The position numbers were made by a program, and so were the translations under genes. A DNA stretch of 64,000 nt. It comes from Acholoe squamosa. Taxonomy: Eukaryota; Annelida; Polychaeta; Phyllodocida; Polynoidae. The stretch spans positions 22,894,061 to 22,958,060 of the forward strand of contig OX439050.1 of NCBI GenBank assembly GCA_949317995.1. The letters run 5' to 3'. Shown piece by piece: positions 22,597-34,347 of this stretch. The notes beneath the pieces were generated by a model. It was not told the DNA's origin, ran no database searches, and saw only the letters and a program-made list of their open reading frames with translations. Position 1 is the stretch's first letter; each line of letters begins with the position of its first letter.

Positions 22597-22707
22597 TTCA
22601 TAAAACCTCCTGCTACACTTGGTCTATTTCACAAAACCTCCTCCCAGACCTGACCCAATTCACAAAACCTCCTGCCAAAACTTACCTAATTCATAAAACC
22701 TCCTGCT
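22597..22707. repeat. 31-bp tandem repeat, 4 copies
   Basis: Units begin at 22597, 22628, 22659 and 22690, each with TTCA(C/T)AAAACCTCCT. It sits directly after the second tRNA-like sequence, and its core is the same word as the arm of the hairpin at 21915. Confidence 0.85.
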
Positions 22708-23029
22708 GGCCCTCCAACTGTAGAATATGGAAATAAACCTACAGTAGGAACAATAGGGAGCAGAGCCAGGTGGAGTATAATGACAAATAACCTCCAAAAA
22801 TCTAGTACATATCAAGCACGCCTCTAGGACTCTAATTACTGCTGGTCAATCTAATCAACTTGGTAACCCTTTCAGGACTGTATGTATCCCTTAAGTATGT
22901 CTCCCTTTGTTTCCACGATGCACCAGTGCAGTCTTGGCAAGTATAGACTCGTCTAAGGTGCATCAGTTCATCCTGTAGCCACTCCAGGAGTGTATCAGCC
23001 CCACAGGTTGGGAATGATGCAGGGGCGTA

Positions 23030-23377
23030 GGAAAAGGGGGGGCCAGGGGGGCCCGGCCCCCCCCCCCCCAATCATGAAGGAGGTGGGGCCTGAGTATGTC
23101 TGCCCCCCCCCCCAATATTTTCCAAGAACTCATAAACACAATGGAAAAGAAGCTAAAACTTTACATCTCAAATTAGATTATTATGGTGATGTCATAGGGA
23201 AATGGGGGTCTGAGCCTAAAGTCAGATCCAAAATTTACCAAAAGTTACTTTTCTATATGAATTCTATATACGCATTATATAGACGCCATCACGCATCAGC
23301 CGACAATTCAAGGTGGTCACGACGGTGCCCCTCGCCGGGCCCCCCCCCCCAATGAAGATTTGCTTCCTACGCCTCTG
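23030..23377. mobile_element. hAT-like MITE, long form, 5-bp duplication
   Basis: 348 bp. Ends CAGGGGCGTAGGAA and TTCCTACGCCTCTG; target duplication TGATG (23025-23029, 23378-23382). The interior includes GGAGGTGGGGCCTGAGTATG and ACGCATCAGCCGACAATTC, also found in the 38312 copy. Confidence 0.85.
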
Positions 23378-23430
23378 TGATGCATGAATGTAGCCCTGGT
23401 GACTTTCTCATCAGGGCTACATTCATGACG

Positions 23431-23614
23431 CGGGATTCCCTAGCACAATTAATGGGTCTATATCTCCTCTTTCCTATCCCCTCAGATGTGTGTGGTGCAC
23501 ATATATGCACAGGCACTGACGCTTTCCCCTGTGAAACTGTGTAATGTAGTTCTCGTCATCAATATGACCTTAGCTGCCGAAATGGCGTTAAATATCTATT
23601 ACTCACTCACTCAC
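23431..23614 (+). mobile_element. (GTGA)n SINE with 10-bp duplication
   Basis: Begins CGGGATTCCCTAGCAC and ends in (ACTC)n. It is flanked by ATTCATGACG on both sides (23421-23430, 23615-23624). A variable-length duplication plus a simple 3' tail indicates LINE-type retroposition. Counterpart at 4222-4400. Confidence 0.85.
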
Positions 23615-24411
23615 ATTCATGACGACCAAATGGCATGAAAGTGCTAAAGTGGTCCTTCAAGGGCTAATGAAGGGGATGAGGAGCAGACATCTTGTGTGAG
23701 GTACAAATTAAAATGACGCCAACAAATGTACCCTGCTCCTATTTAAGAGGCATTGATAAAGGAGTGGACCTACTACACTGAGGTCTGGAAGGAGAGTAAT
23801 TTCCTGATAACGTGCCATAGCCTATACAGCTTCGTTATTAGTTACTAATGGATCTTAGCATAAGATAACTAGTAAAATTGTGAGGCTCTGAGAGCCCAAG
23901 CGTTGGGGTTTACTAAATCAACATCATGATGGAAATACATGTAATTGTATATATGTAGAAGAGAAAACATACCATTGGCCTTGGCCTACATTACGGGGTT
24001 AATTAGTGTCAACAAAATAACTCACAACAGCCAATCATATCCATTGGTAACGACCATATGATTACTTTTTTTTGTCAGTCCCCTCAGGCCATTGATGGGT
24101 AGGAAAATTAAATCAATCCACTGGTAATTGGATTTGATTAGTTTCTTCCTTTTTCCCCCCTCTACCAAGACTAATGGATCGTGGTTTCGGCTAATGCAAT
24201 GATTGGCTATGAAAAACAAAAGTACATGTATGCAGCGAGAAGGGCTTATGATATGAGAATAATACTTCGTGTATAAGGCGCGGCCTTGTAGGTAAGGTAT
24301 TACGGTATTGAGTTCATGCCAGATCCCTGGAGTCTGGTTTTTAAACAATTAAGTACTGTTCTAAAGTACAATATTTTCGCCCATTAGCGCCATGCTGTCA
24401 CCAGGCGCGTG

Positions 24412-24563
24412 TAGGAAAAGTGGTGGGGGGCAGGGGGCCAACGCCCCGCCCCCCCCAGATAATGGGATGTTTCCCGATATGAGCCTATATAAATGTATAG
24501 CAGGCCCCTCTAACAGAGATCCCTGCCCCCTCCCCCAATAAAAAATTGCTTCCTACGCCTCTG
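24412..24563. mobile_element. hAT-like MITE, short form
   Basis: CAGGCGCGTGTAGGAA start and TTCCTACGCCTCTG end. The flanks CATGCTGTCAC and CATGCTGCCAC form an 11-bp near-duplicate, longer than usual. Confidence 0.7.
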
Positions 24564-27500
24564 CATGCTGCCACAAACAGCATATGACATGCTATAGGAA
24601 CAAGATTGTTTCCGAGATTGGAGCCGGAAAAGTGCTCTTTTTAGCCGTACTGGTGTAGGCATTGGTAGCCACAGCTTAGTATTGTAATGGCAATATAGTG
24701 AGGCCTAGCTCCCACTACGATTTGCAGGAGGGTAGTCGCAGTATGTTAAGAAATTAACTCCAGGGCGATTTTTCTGGTGGGTAGATTCTATGGTAGACAC
24801 CTTTGGGAATGAAATAGCATGTTCATTCCGATATTAGTCTATTTCTCTACAGAACAATTTCAGGTAAATTGCTTAAGTAGTACATACTATCTTGTTATGA
24901 TCCTGAAGTCTCGCTCAGAATCACTGATTTAGTCTGTTCTACAGGGTTCTGAAATGCACTTTGTGTCAAATTCTAAATTGACCCACATTATCCCTATATC
25001 CTCGCTCCAATTAGCTAATGATTCATAAACTTTCCTTTAAATTGATATCAAACCTGTTGATAACAATGTCACTGCGCAGGCCCTAGTTGGAATATATGAA
25101 GCTTTCCATACTGTTCAGTGTTGCACAATGCTTCTCCATATTGGCATCTTGGCTTCTATAATTGACTATCATAAAACAAAAACCATTTGTAACATACACT
25201 ACCATTAATACTACACATCAGTGCCACATATCAAATGCCCCATTTCCCTGTCCTTTTCCCCCACACCCCATAGCAAACAGTGGCCTTGGGCTGAGGTGAC
25301 TACTACCTTTGATCTATAAATAAGGCACCCTCAGCTCTAAGGGAGTGCATTCCACTCCCTCCAGTATACCCCCAGGCTATTGGTGGAGCGGGTTTGTGTT
25401 GGTATCTTCAGGGTAACTCCTCTCTGTGTTTCCATTACTGCAGATCAATATCGAAAACCTTTATATGAGCACTACTACTGCCCTATCCATGGGCATTCTT
25501 AAGGGCAACTTCCACCAAACTGAGTGAATAATATGGTTGTTTAATGATATTTTGACATATATGATCATATTATCTATGGCGAGAAAACTACATTGGACAC
25601 CAGTTTGGGTGTTTATGCATATGTGCATCAGACACACAGGGGACAAGCAAAAAAACACAGACGCATGCGATACCCCCAGAGCCTCCCCACCATAACGTAT
25701 AGGTCCTGACTTTGCTTAATGAAATCAAAAGTTCAAATGACTATCCTACCAAAAGCTATTATTAATATCTCTACCAAAACTCACTAAAAGACATAAGGCC
25801 TGCCTTCGAGGGGGGGGGGGAACTACGAGGGATTCCATCATTTAAAGTTATGAGGATTTCCAAATGCTATGATGACTGCCAAATGTTATAAATACTGTTT
25901 TCAGCAAAATACGATTTTCTCTGGAAGGGTTTCTACTTTGCCACGTAAGTCCATCATTCAAATATCTCATCTTGAAACACTGAATTATGGCATAGTAAAT
26001 GTCATAGTCTCCTACCCAGGGCCAACACCCATTGATATAACCCCAAACCTCAGCCTATCACACTGGCACTTCAGATATAAATCAGAAGTCAAGGCACAAC
26101 CCCAGTCCCCATGCCAACCCCATCTACTGTCTGTAGATTGTGATCAGCACAGAGAGCATCCCCATCCCACTCAGGCCCCATTTTACGGAGTTGTACTTTC
26201 TTTCCTGCATGCTTAGGCTAAAAAAGATGTTATGGTTCAGTTGCATGGTTTGCATATCTAGGATCCTAGAACTGGTTTGAAACTCACTTAAAAGGGACTC
26301 TTGTAAGGTTTATAGCATTGACATGATGAGCACCATGAAAGATAACTCCTACATTTCCTCAAAACAGTCTGTGTTGGAGAGGGTTAAAAAAAGAGAATTG
26401 TTCTGGTATTTGCTCCATCACTTTGCTTTTGAATTGATTACTTTACATGTACAAGAAGAACAAAACCATGGAACCAAAATGGGAAACCTCTCAGATTCTA
26501 GTGAGCTTTGTTCAGTGGTAATTCAGTGGCAAATGGCAACCTATTCATGGCAATTCGGAACTGGCTATTCATGGCAACTGGCAACATGTGTGGCACCGGC
26601 CTTCCATACCACCCCTTTCTGTCAGAGATACTGATTGGGTTATTTCTTACAGATTGGTGCCATAGGACCATTATATCTGATATCTGTAGATTTAAGTTAT
26701 ACAAGTGTATAGAATGCCTTTACATGATTCAGTATTTCACTTTGCCATCTAGCCTGGTCGTTTGTGCATGACTATATCACGTGACCAATAAAAGGATGCA
26801 CTCAATCTATCTGGAGCTTCTAAGTGGAGGCAGATCGGATGAAAAGAAATGTTAACAGATATATTGTTTGTCTCTGTAAAGAGAACATGCCGATGGTGGA
26901 TAGCCCATTTTTATAAAATGTGGACATGTTCATGTCTCAGTGGGGTTGAATGGGGATAAGACTGATTTGCCTTACCTGAACATTATACGTGACAACAACT
27001 ACCGTGTATATATAGATACATGGTATGTGTACATGCTCATCACTGTACAGGAAACATGTTTGGATGGAAAGCTACACTGTCAAAAATGTCTTCGAAATGA
27101 TGGCAACATGCTTGTTCCAAAATTGCCAGAGATCAGTTGTTATTTTCAAATATTCATGTTCCACCGCACTGCAACCTGGGGCTTCTTGTAAAAACTACAC
27201 TGGTACACCACAATACAATGACGGTGGTTCACTGTTTAGTTTTACCAGGATCCCTGGTAGATTCAACAGTTACCATTTACAGTGGTATATGCCATCAGAT
27301 CCTCCTGTAATTATAGCCAGATCGTGTAAAGAAAACTAGGCCTACTTCCTGAGAATACGTAGGCCTTGTCAGTAGCTTAGTATATGCCAATATTGACATG
27401 TTTGATTCAGAGACATGCTACATTATTGATATAGGGTTATGTAGGTACATATGCCACAATGGTGTATAGAATGGGGGCTATGCCTATGGGTGGTTACATG

Positions 27501-27714
27501 ACTGTTAGCCTTAGGGTTTGTCATGGTGAGGTGCGTGTGTGAGTAGCTCTGTATATAGGCATATATATGTATGAATGTAAGGCAGTATGTTCGAGCAACT
27601 CAACACATGTCTTCCATCTGTGCTGTGCCTGCACTGTAGTCCTCCAGTCCAGGTACATGTATATACATGTACTCCTGCCTCCTTCACCTTTTCTCTTCTA
27701 CCTTGGTCTTGGAC
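24564..27714. other. Long intergenic or intronic stretch
   Basis: No convincing gene or transposon. Candidate open frames (for example 25869-26216, 26323-26634, 27025-27339) overlap each other in several frames and lack coding character. Confidence 0.45.
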
Positions 27715-28053
27715 TAAGGCCAAAAGAAAATTGTATGTTTCCGGTAACATGGTCTAAAAAGTTGAGGTCGGATTTTTTATTTTTTATTTATTTTTTTAAA
27801 TCTGAAACCTTACTTACCAATGAGATTGTGGATATCATAAGTGTCCACACATCTTTTTACATTGGTCATTATGGTTGAGATGAAAATCGGCGGGGAATAC
27901 TGTATTTACTATAGCAAGCAGGAAAATATGGGTATACATTTCTGACGAATTCTGTTGCCAAAAATACATAAAAACATTTAAAAAAAATCCTGAAAACTTG
28001 TGAGGTCGGCCCTGTCGGTCGGGTGACCGGAAACAAACTTTTTTTGGCCTAAA
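27715..28053. mobile_element. MITE with AGGCCAAAA...TTTCCGGT termini
   Basis: Left AAGGCCAAAAGAAAATTGTA then GTTTCCGGTAACATGG; right GTGACCGGAAACAAACTTTT then GGCCTAA. Inverted ends share GGCCAAAA and GTTTCCGGT. A second copy ends at 37815. The class is not established. Confidence 0.65.
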
Positions 28054-28541
28054 TACTCCGTCTGTCTGCTGTCTGCCTGTCCTTCTCCCTATTTTCCTAC
28101 CTAGTCCGCCTACCTGTCTGCCTGCCCCCTCTTAACTAGTTTGCCTACCTGACTACCTGCCTATCTACCGGTACATGCATATATTAAGCGTGTTTTTGGT
28201 ATCACATATTCTGTGTCTGGAAGTTATCGTTATTATTGAGACACCAGATTGTAGACATGTATTCCGAGTTAGCAGGTCGGTCCATGGGCGCCGCCATTAC
28301 TGGAGCTTGTTTTGATCAACATTTAGGCCTAGATAAAATCGCTGTTTTAATGGCAAATCCACAACATCAAAGACTCAACGCTATGTCTCGACAGTGATGG
28401 CGGGGTTTCTATAATAAAGGTGGGGGGGGGGGGTGGAGCGTAATCAAGGTGATACGTAATACAACAATAGGAGAACAACCGTGCGTCCCCCCCCCCCCCG
28501 TTCCTCTACTACCGCCCTCCTCCTCCCGGCTGCTCCTTGAC

Positions 28542-28562
28542 ATGAAGCCGTTGACAACACAG
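28542..28562 (+). CDS. Possible 7-codon first coding exon
   Basis: ATGAAGCCGTTGACAACACAG is followed by the strong donor GTGAGTGAGG and preceded by a GC-rich leader (about 28490-28541). Upstream at 28286 is GGGCGCCGCCATTA. No downstream exon identified. It overlaps the path of the opposite-strand candidate at 29236-29320, so at least one may be false. Confidence 0.2.
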
Positions 28563-28891
28563 GTGAGTGAGGATGCACTGGGAGGTCAATAAGACGTGTG
28601 AAGTTGGAAGCACTCTAATAACATGCCCCTTTGTAGTTTGTAATTCCTCTCTCACCCCCGCGCAACACATATGGACACCGACCCCTATAGATCAGGGGCA
28701 TCCAGGACCAGGTGCATGCGGGTATATGTTTTAATATATGTAGCATCATGGTCGTACGTTATGCACATATGGCGGCCTGCATTAGGCTACAATACCGGTC
28801 ATTAAAGCATATTATTGATTCAGGCATATTCATAGACTTAGGCTACAAATGCTAAAATGAATGTGTCACAATCTGCCTAACGGTTAACCCC

Positions 28892-28912
28892 CCACACACA
28901 CACACACACACA
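28892..28912. repeat. (CA)n microsatellite
   Basis: About ten CA units. Confidence 0.9.
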
Positions 28913-29235
28913 TATACGTACCATGGAGTTACAAAATATACGGTGTATCTCCATGCATATATGGAAAAAAAGCCTCTAAAAATCTATAATAATATTAATA
29001 TATCATTCAAACAGCAAAAACATTATGCGGGTTCTGCTTTCTGGTACAAAGTGTATATTCGACGAGCTGAAGTCTATTCTAAGGTCTCCTAGTATAGTAT
29101 ACAGTATACTTTTATTCGTTCAGAAGAAAAGTTTATTTTTAGTAGTAGACTTACATGTAAGTTATTTTCAAAGTTACCCGCCTCCACCTCCCCCCCCCTG
29201 CCTCCAGCATCCTTAACTTAAGGCTAGCTACATAC

Positions 29236-29320
29236 CGTGTTTGGTGGGTGAGTAGAGGTCGTACTCCTGTCCTCCAGGGTTCTTGGACGAGCCACACCAC
29301 AGTAAAAGTCCCAGCGGCAT
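29236..29320 (-). CDS. Candidate first coding exon, unknown protein
   Basis: On the minus strand an ATG in good context (GCCAAGATGCC), with an in-frame TAG 27 bases upstream, opens 28 codons ending at donor CACG|GTATGT. The peptide includes SSKNPGGQEYDLYSPTKH, with ordinary coding composition. It leaves phase 1. A different, longer frame (29406-29224) overlaps but reads like chance. No matching downstream exon was found before the three-exon gene at 19.9 kb, and linkage to it is unsupported by phase. The family is not recognised. Confidence 0.35.
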
Positions 29321-29813
29321 CTTGGCGCTACAAAGTCTTTTCTATGCTCCCTGATACCAAGTAAATCAGAGATCAACTCGCATGAAACGAAGCCTGTGAT
29401 CTCCAATCGTACCTCAAATTGGGACTCCTCTTCAACTTCAAGACGTTCTCTTTCAATTCAAGTGGACGTCCTTCTAATTTCCAAGTATCATGAATGACGT
29501 GAAACGATGTATTTCTATTTCAATATACGATTTGTTCTCATAAATCGAAGGATTATAATCAAGCTTATACTGTTGATAAAAATTATGAGGCAAAACTATA
29601 TAAGTCTGTGTTGAAGTGGACTATGGTGTCCGCCTCCAGTAACGGCTGGATGTGTACTGATGTAGAGACTGCCCCTGCTTAAGCCACAGGTACGGGTATG
29701 TATGTATACCTGTGTGTACTGGTCATCCACCCCCCCCCTCCCACCTCCCGCTGTCTCCACCCCCATTCAAGCCGCACTCACCTAAATACATGTACCACAT
29801 GACCTACTCTCTA

Positions 29814-29985
29814 TTAACCCTTTAGATACCGCAAATGCATTAATGCACCATGCCGACCCTACAGGGTTGGTACACTCCCGGAGAGTCGGCATGATGCTTC
29901 AATGAAGTGCTGGCCAGTTCATTGGTGCATCATGACGACCATGATGCTTGATGCACTTCGGCATCAGCGGCCCTTAAAGGGTTAA
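29814..29985. mobile_element. piggyBac-like foldback MITE, copy 9 (A only)
   Basis: TTAACCCTTTAGATACCGC start and GCGGCCCTTAAAGGGTTAA end. The A hairpin is half deleted (AAGTGCTGGCCAGTTCATTGG). Confidence 0.78.
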
Positions 29986-30551
29986 GAGCAGGATAAAGGC
30001 ACTGCAGGAGAGCTCGATAAATGTATGTGAGCCATACAGAATAACAGGGTGGGGTCCATTGTTTCATCATTTCTTTTTTATACGGCCCACATGGCTTATG
30101 CATGTTTAACATATGAGCACTCAGATTAAGAGATGTCACTCCGTAAAGTCAGTTAAAGTAGGAAAACTTCTACCTTTGGAGAACTTTCTATAATTGTGAT
30201 GAATGTAATGCATAAGAAATGTGCACGTTAATAGGGGGAGACTTCTTACAACTCTACACAACATATAGGCACGTGCGCTTTTCTTTTTAATTTAAGACCA
30301 TTGATTCATTCTAGATTCACATATCACAAGTACAAGAAACATTAACCTAATAATTGTATAGGGCATTAATACGAGTAGGGGTCAGAGAGTGCATTAGGCC
30401 CACACCTAAGATTACCGTACTCATGTCCTAACACTATGAACAATAAGGATATGCAGCATTAATACTGGGAACACAATGACACAGCATCTCATGGTACACA
30501 AAACCCGGACCCGGGAATATCCCCCAAGAGAAGGTTCTTCTCTATGGCATC

Positions 30552-30715
30552 CTGGGGCGGATCCAGGATTTTGGAAAGCGGGGGAGGGGGGGTCCAACCC
30601 TGGGGCGTATGGCCGTGATGTTGCAAGCATAGCGCCGCGACGTTGCAAGCGCAGTGCCGCAACATGTGTAGGGGGGTTTGGGGGCATGCCCCCCCAAGAA
30701 AATTTTGAAATGTAG
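30552..30715. mobile_element. hAT-like remnant, GGGGCGGATCCAGG end
   Basis: CTGGGGCGGATCCAGGATTT start followed by G-rich DNA and ATGCCCCCCCAAG. GGGGCGGATCCAGG is a recurrent hAT-type terminus. The far end is not located; a GCATT(A/T)TGGTG(C/T)ACCAT phrase occurs at 30764 and 30969. Confidence 0.5.
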
Positions 30716-31345
30716 ACATCAAATGCTGCATTCTGATGCATTTCTAGACCCCAATTCAGTAAAGCATTATGGTGCACCATCAACAGTAAACCCATTATTA
30801 TTAACAGGGAATGGAAATCTTATTAAATTTTGATTGCACAATGGTGTTTATGGGAGGCTGCGGCATGTCTCCTAGAAATGTATTATTTTTAGATACTGTT
30901 GTCCAAGGGGGTGTGGTCCACCCCTGGGAAACTTTTGGAAGAATTGATGTCAAACCTTTAAGTTTAAAGCATTTTGGTGTACCATAAGTGATGAATAAAT
31001 GGGATGTAAATCTGATGGAAAATTACCTGGGGAACCCCACATAGTATACCACGCATAAGGCACACTGAATGCCTAGATGCCTATGTGGTCACTCATGCAT
31101 ATTGGGGATAATTTTTAGTAGATTACCCCTATTCTAATGTAATTATACTCTACATCCCTGACCCATTCCTATACCACTGCCTATACCAGTCAAACTCAAC
31201 TAATAAGACTCACCTTGTATGGGTCTAAGGTATAAGCTATGCCTTATATATAGGCCCTAAGCCAAGCATTATATGTATGGTATGACTGCTTTTTTCTGGA
31301 TTGGCTCATGTTCGAAAATTTTGAGAAATTCTTATATATTTTAAA

Positions 31346-31671
31346 CAGAGGTGTAGGAAGCAAATCTTCATTGGAGGGGGCCCCACCGCTGCCACCATAA
31401 ATTGTCGGCTTGAGCGCGCTGGGGTTGATGCATCACTGTATTGGATTTATATAAAAGAATACTCCTTGATGACTTATCTTTAAACAAATCTGCCATTTTC
31501 CCTATCTTGATTACATATTTGTCCAATTTGAGTGCTGAGCTGTGGGAATCTTGTACAATTTATAGGGAGGGGGGTTGACACATTTTTTTTGGGGGGGGGC
31601 CCAGACATATTCAGGCCCCACCTCCTCTGTGATTGGGGGGCCCGGGCCCCCCTGGCCCCCCCCTTTTCCTA
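31346..31671. mobile_element. hAT-like MITE, reverse orientation, truncated
   Basis: CAGAGGTGTAGGAAGCAAAT start is the right end of the CAGGGGCG family inverted. The other end stops at CCTTTTCCTAC without the final GCCCCTG. The interior CCACCTCC...GGGCCC matches 23030 and 38312 inverted. Confidence 0.7.
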
Positions 31672-31744
31672 CATAAATTGTACAATTGGCAAACAGTCAT
31701 AAATTGTACAATTGGCAAACAATAAAAACTACTTCGAAGAGGGA

Positions 31745-31885
31745 TAGGGTCATGAATGGGGGCATACAAAGTGGACATCTTATATGTGGGCCCAAAAAGG
31801 GGGGGGGTCCACCTTCAGGGACCCCCATTCGGACATGCTATTGGTGGACCAAAGGGGGGGACCCCCCCCCCTGGATCCGCCCTGG
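31745..31885. mobile_element. hAT-like remnant ending TGGATCCGCCCTG
   Basis: The right end TGGATCCGCCCTG is the inverse of the terminus at 30552. The two may be ends of one disrupted element or separate relics. The start is approximate. Confidence 0.4.
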
Positions 31886-32829
31886 CATCTACTACCCTGG
31901 TATAAATGCCCCCTCCCCTTCCTGTACCACCTCATCCCCCACCCCCTAAATACAATTAGACACAGAAATGTGCATCCATACACCCGTTATGGGCAGACAG
32001 CCATGGACTTTCACAGAAACTATCCTACACTGACTCAGTTCGTACTCATCCACCCGCCTTGAAGGTCATCTCTAGTATTCTACATCGTTTCTCTTTGCTT
32101 GCCCAGTCAAGAGTTGGCCCCACCTGATAGCCCATGTCCAGGGGCGGGTTCTAACTTGGGTTTTGACAAGGATAAAAAGGATTGATAAAGAAGACACCAA
32201 AGCAAAAGATAAATGAAATGAATTTTTTTTTCTTATAAGTGGATCTTAAATATTAAAAAAAAAATAAAAATATAAAAAAAAAAACAACTGTGTAGGGGCT
32301 TGGGAAAGGGGCGGGGGGCTGGGAAAGGGGGTCTTAGGGTGAACCCCTCGATCACCTCCCTGGCCCCAACTGGACCTAAAAAAAATATAAGCTGCGGCTT
32401 ACTCGCGGGGTTTTAATGTAGGTCTAAATGAAGACAGTCATCACTAAGCTGGTGACGAGATCATCCATAATTAGACAGGCAATACAAGCCTAGAGTTTAC
32501 TTCATGATAGGGTTCAGAGCTTTAAAAGGACACGTATATTATAGCCATGTAGGTTACTGTAGATACCAGTATATATGGCATCAACGGTACTTTGTCAGCA
32601 TGACGTCACAAAAAGACGCTAGTACGTCCTGATGACGTCACGTCATTATGTTCTAGGCTGGTGTCTGGTGTGTGCATGATGAGTCAGAGCTGGTACCCAG
32701 CCTCATAAGGCACGGGACAAGGCCGTTAGAGGAGCCCTGGGTAGGTGGGTGGGTGGTGGTGGGGCTGGAAGCACCTGTTGCCTGTGACTTGTAGCTCAGC
32801 AAATCAAGACGGATTGCTGCTAACCCCCC
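31886..32829. other. Intergenic with a CRE/AP-1 patch
   Basis: A-rich low complexity at 32220-32285. No gene supported. Confidence 0.45.
32601..32686. promoter_or_regulatory. CRE x2 and AP-1 motif cluster
   Basis: TGACGTCA at 32601-32608 and 32633-32640, TGAGTCA at 32680-32686. A GC-richer segment with a GTAGGTGGG donor-like site follows at 32740. Could be a promoter with a non-coding first exon; motif evidence only. Confidence 0.25.
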
Positions 32830-33332
32830 CCCCTTTAACTCTTGATGGGCCTCACGATGTATCCAACGTCCCAGATTCCCTGGTCATCATCATGGTGTCC
32901 TCCAGATCATGAGATGCATCAACCTCATAGGGTCTGATGAATAAAAGTGGCCCTGGTGTGTTACTTACCAGGGCTGACTTGATGCAGTATGACGACCAAT
33001 GGCCCTACTCTCCAGCACTGCATTGGTGCATTGTGTAACAATCCAGAAGGATAAACATGATGATAAATTATACATGTGGGGTCTAGATTAGATCCACCAT
33101 TATCATTCTATAGCCCTACTGCCCAGCACTGCATTGGTGCATCGTGTAACAATCCAGAAGGGTAAACATGATGCTAAATTATACATGTGGGGTCTAGATT
33201 AGATCCACCATTATCATTCTATAGCCCTACTCCCCAGCACTGCATTGGTGCTGTATCGCGTTCAGGGGTATAACAAATCAGAATAAACATGATGTTCTAA
33301 TAGATTAAGGCTATACCACTTAAAGGGTTGTC
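32830..33332. mobile_element. Rearranged piggyBac-like MITE with internal tandem growth
   Basis: CCTTTAACTCTTGATGGGC at the left and CACTTAAAGGGTTG at the right, with a B module (GTGGCCCTGGTG...ACCAGGGCTGA). The A-module side is replaced by the 111-bp tandem array at 33002. Confidence 0.55.
33002..33260. repeat. 111-bp tandem repeat
   Basis: Units start at 33002, 33113 and (partial) 33224 with GCCCTACT.CCCAGCACTGC, nearly identical between the first two. A displaced piece (TCTAGATTAGATCCACC) recurs at 33389. Confidence 0.88.
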
Positions 33333-34347
33333 AGGGCCTATGGTTGCCCCCCCCTGTGACTTCTCATAGTTCTAAATTATACATGCGGGGTCTAGATTAG
33401 ATCCACCTCTATCATTTTGTATAGTGCACTGTCACCCAATGGGCGTATGTTTTAGTGTTGGATTAAGGGACCCAGGTGTCTTCTAAGATCGGGTTCTTTG
33501 CATGGTTATTTTTCTGATATCACTTCACAATACAGACAAATAGAAAGCTTACCAGATACACTGTCTCTCCCCATGGTTCTCTCCACCCCCCCCCCCCAGA
33601 ATGTATATTTAAACACATTTCCAACCCACCCACGCACTCTTCTATCTTTGTCACCGCATCTTTCCTTCACCCCTCCCCCAAAGAAAAACAAAAAAAACAA
33701 ACAACAAAACTGCCACCACCTTCACACAAATTGTTTACTTTTCTAAATTTCTGTCACCCCCCCTCTTTTATTTGGGAGTGGGGGGGGGGCACAAACAGTT
33801 ATATTGCTATCCAAGGTAATGAATACACAGGATTGGGGGCAATGATAGGGAACGTTCAACAATTATGTCACTGTTATTTAGGCATTTTTCACGACACACC
33901 CACCTCCTTGTCAATGTTTTTGTATGGAAAAGACCCCCCTCCCCCTAAGCAGTGCCGTAATTGTTGAACATTCCCTTAGAATAGAAGTAATGTTGCTCGA
34001 GACTATTCCAGGCCCATAATCGTTGAAGCCATTATATTGGAAAGACTGGAGTGTGGACCTTTATAGGTAAGCTATCATATATGATTTAATATAAATACAT
34101 AGATAGGCCTGCATACTCATAACTTTAATAAATGACATACCGTCCACTGTAGAACTGCCGCACTTTGGCTACAGTAATAGGGACTGGTTTCCCATCCCTC
34201 ATTAATCATTTACCTCCCCTGTGTGATTTGTTCTGGAGGAGATCAATTGTTGGCGCACTGCTACAAATAACAGACCAGGAACAAGCTATCATTATTCACC
34301 CCCACCCACCCCAATGCCCACTACAGACACACCCAAATGCATTCTGA
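33333..34347. other. Intergenic, nothing recognised
   Basis: Several long C or G runs (33585, 33760, 33780). No supported gene. Confidence 0.45.

Larger units (their letters stand above)
22863..23667. mobile_element. piggyBac-like MITE split by two insertions
   Basis: Left end TAACCCTTTCAGG and right end CCTTCAAGGGCTAA belong to one old copy. It is interrupted first by the hAT-like element 23030-23377 and then by the SINE 23431-23614. Each insertion is bounded by its own target duplication. Confidence 0.75.

Noticed and set aside
22990-23355. 121-residue ORF beginning in GRRKRGGQGG
   Set aside because: Lies across a hAT-like MITE and its flank; such frames recur wherever this family inserts.
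24250-24320. Full copy of the TCGTGTATAAG MITE
   Set aside because: Only one end-like segment (TCGTGTATAAGGCGCGG) is present; no partner terminus.
25905-25944. Possible 40-bp plus-strand microexon (acceptor TACTGTTTTCAG, donor GTAAGT)
   Set aside because: Both splice sites are good but the piece is tiny, with no neighbouring exon found; chance pairing is likely.
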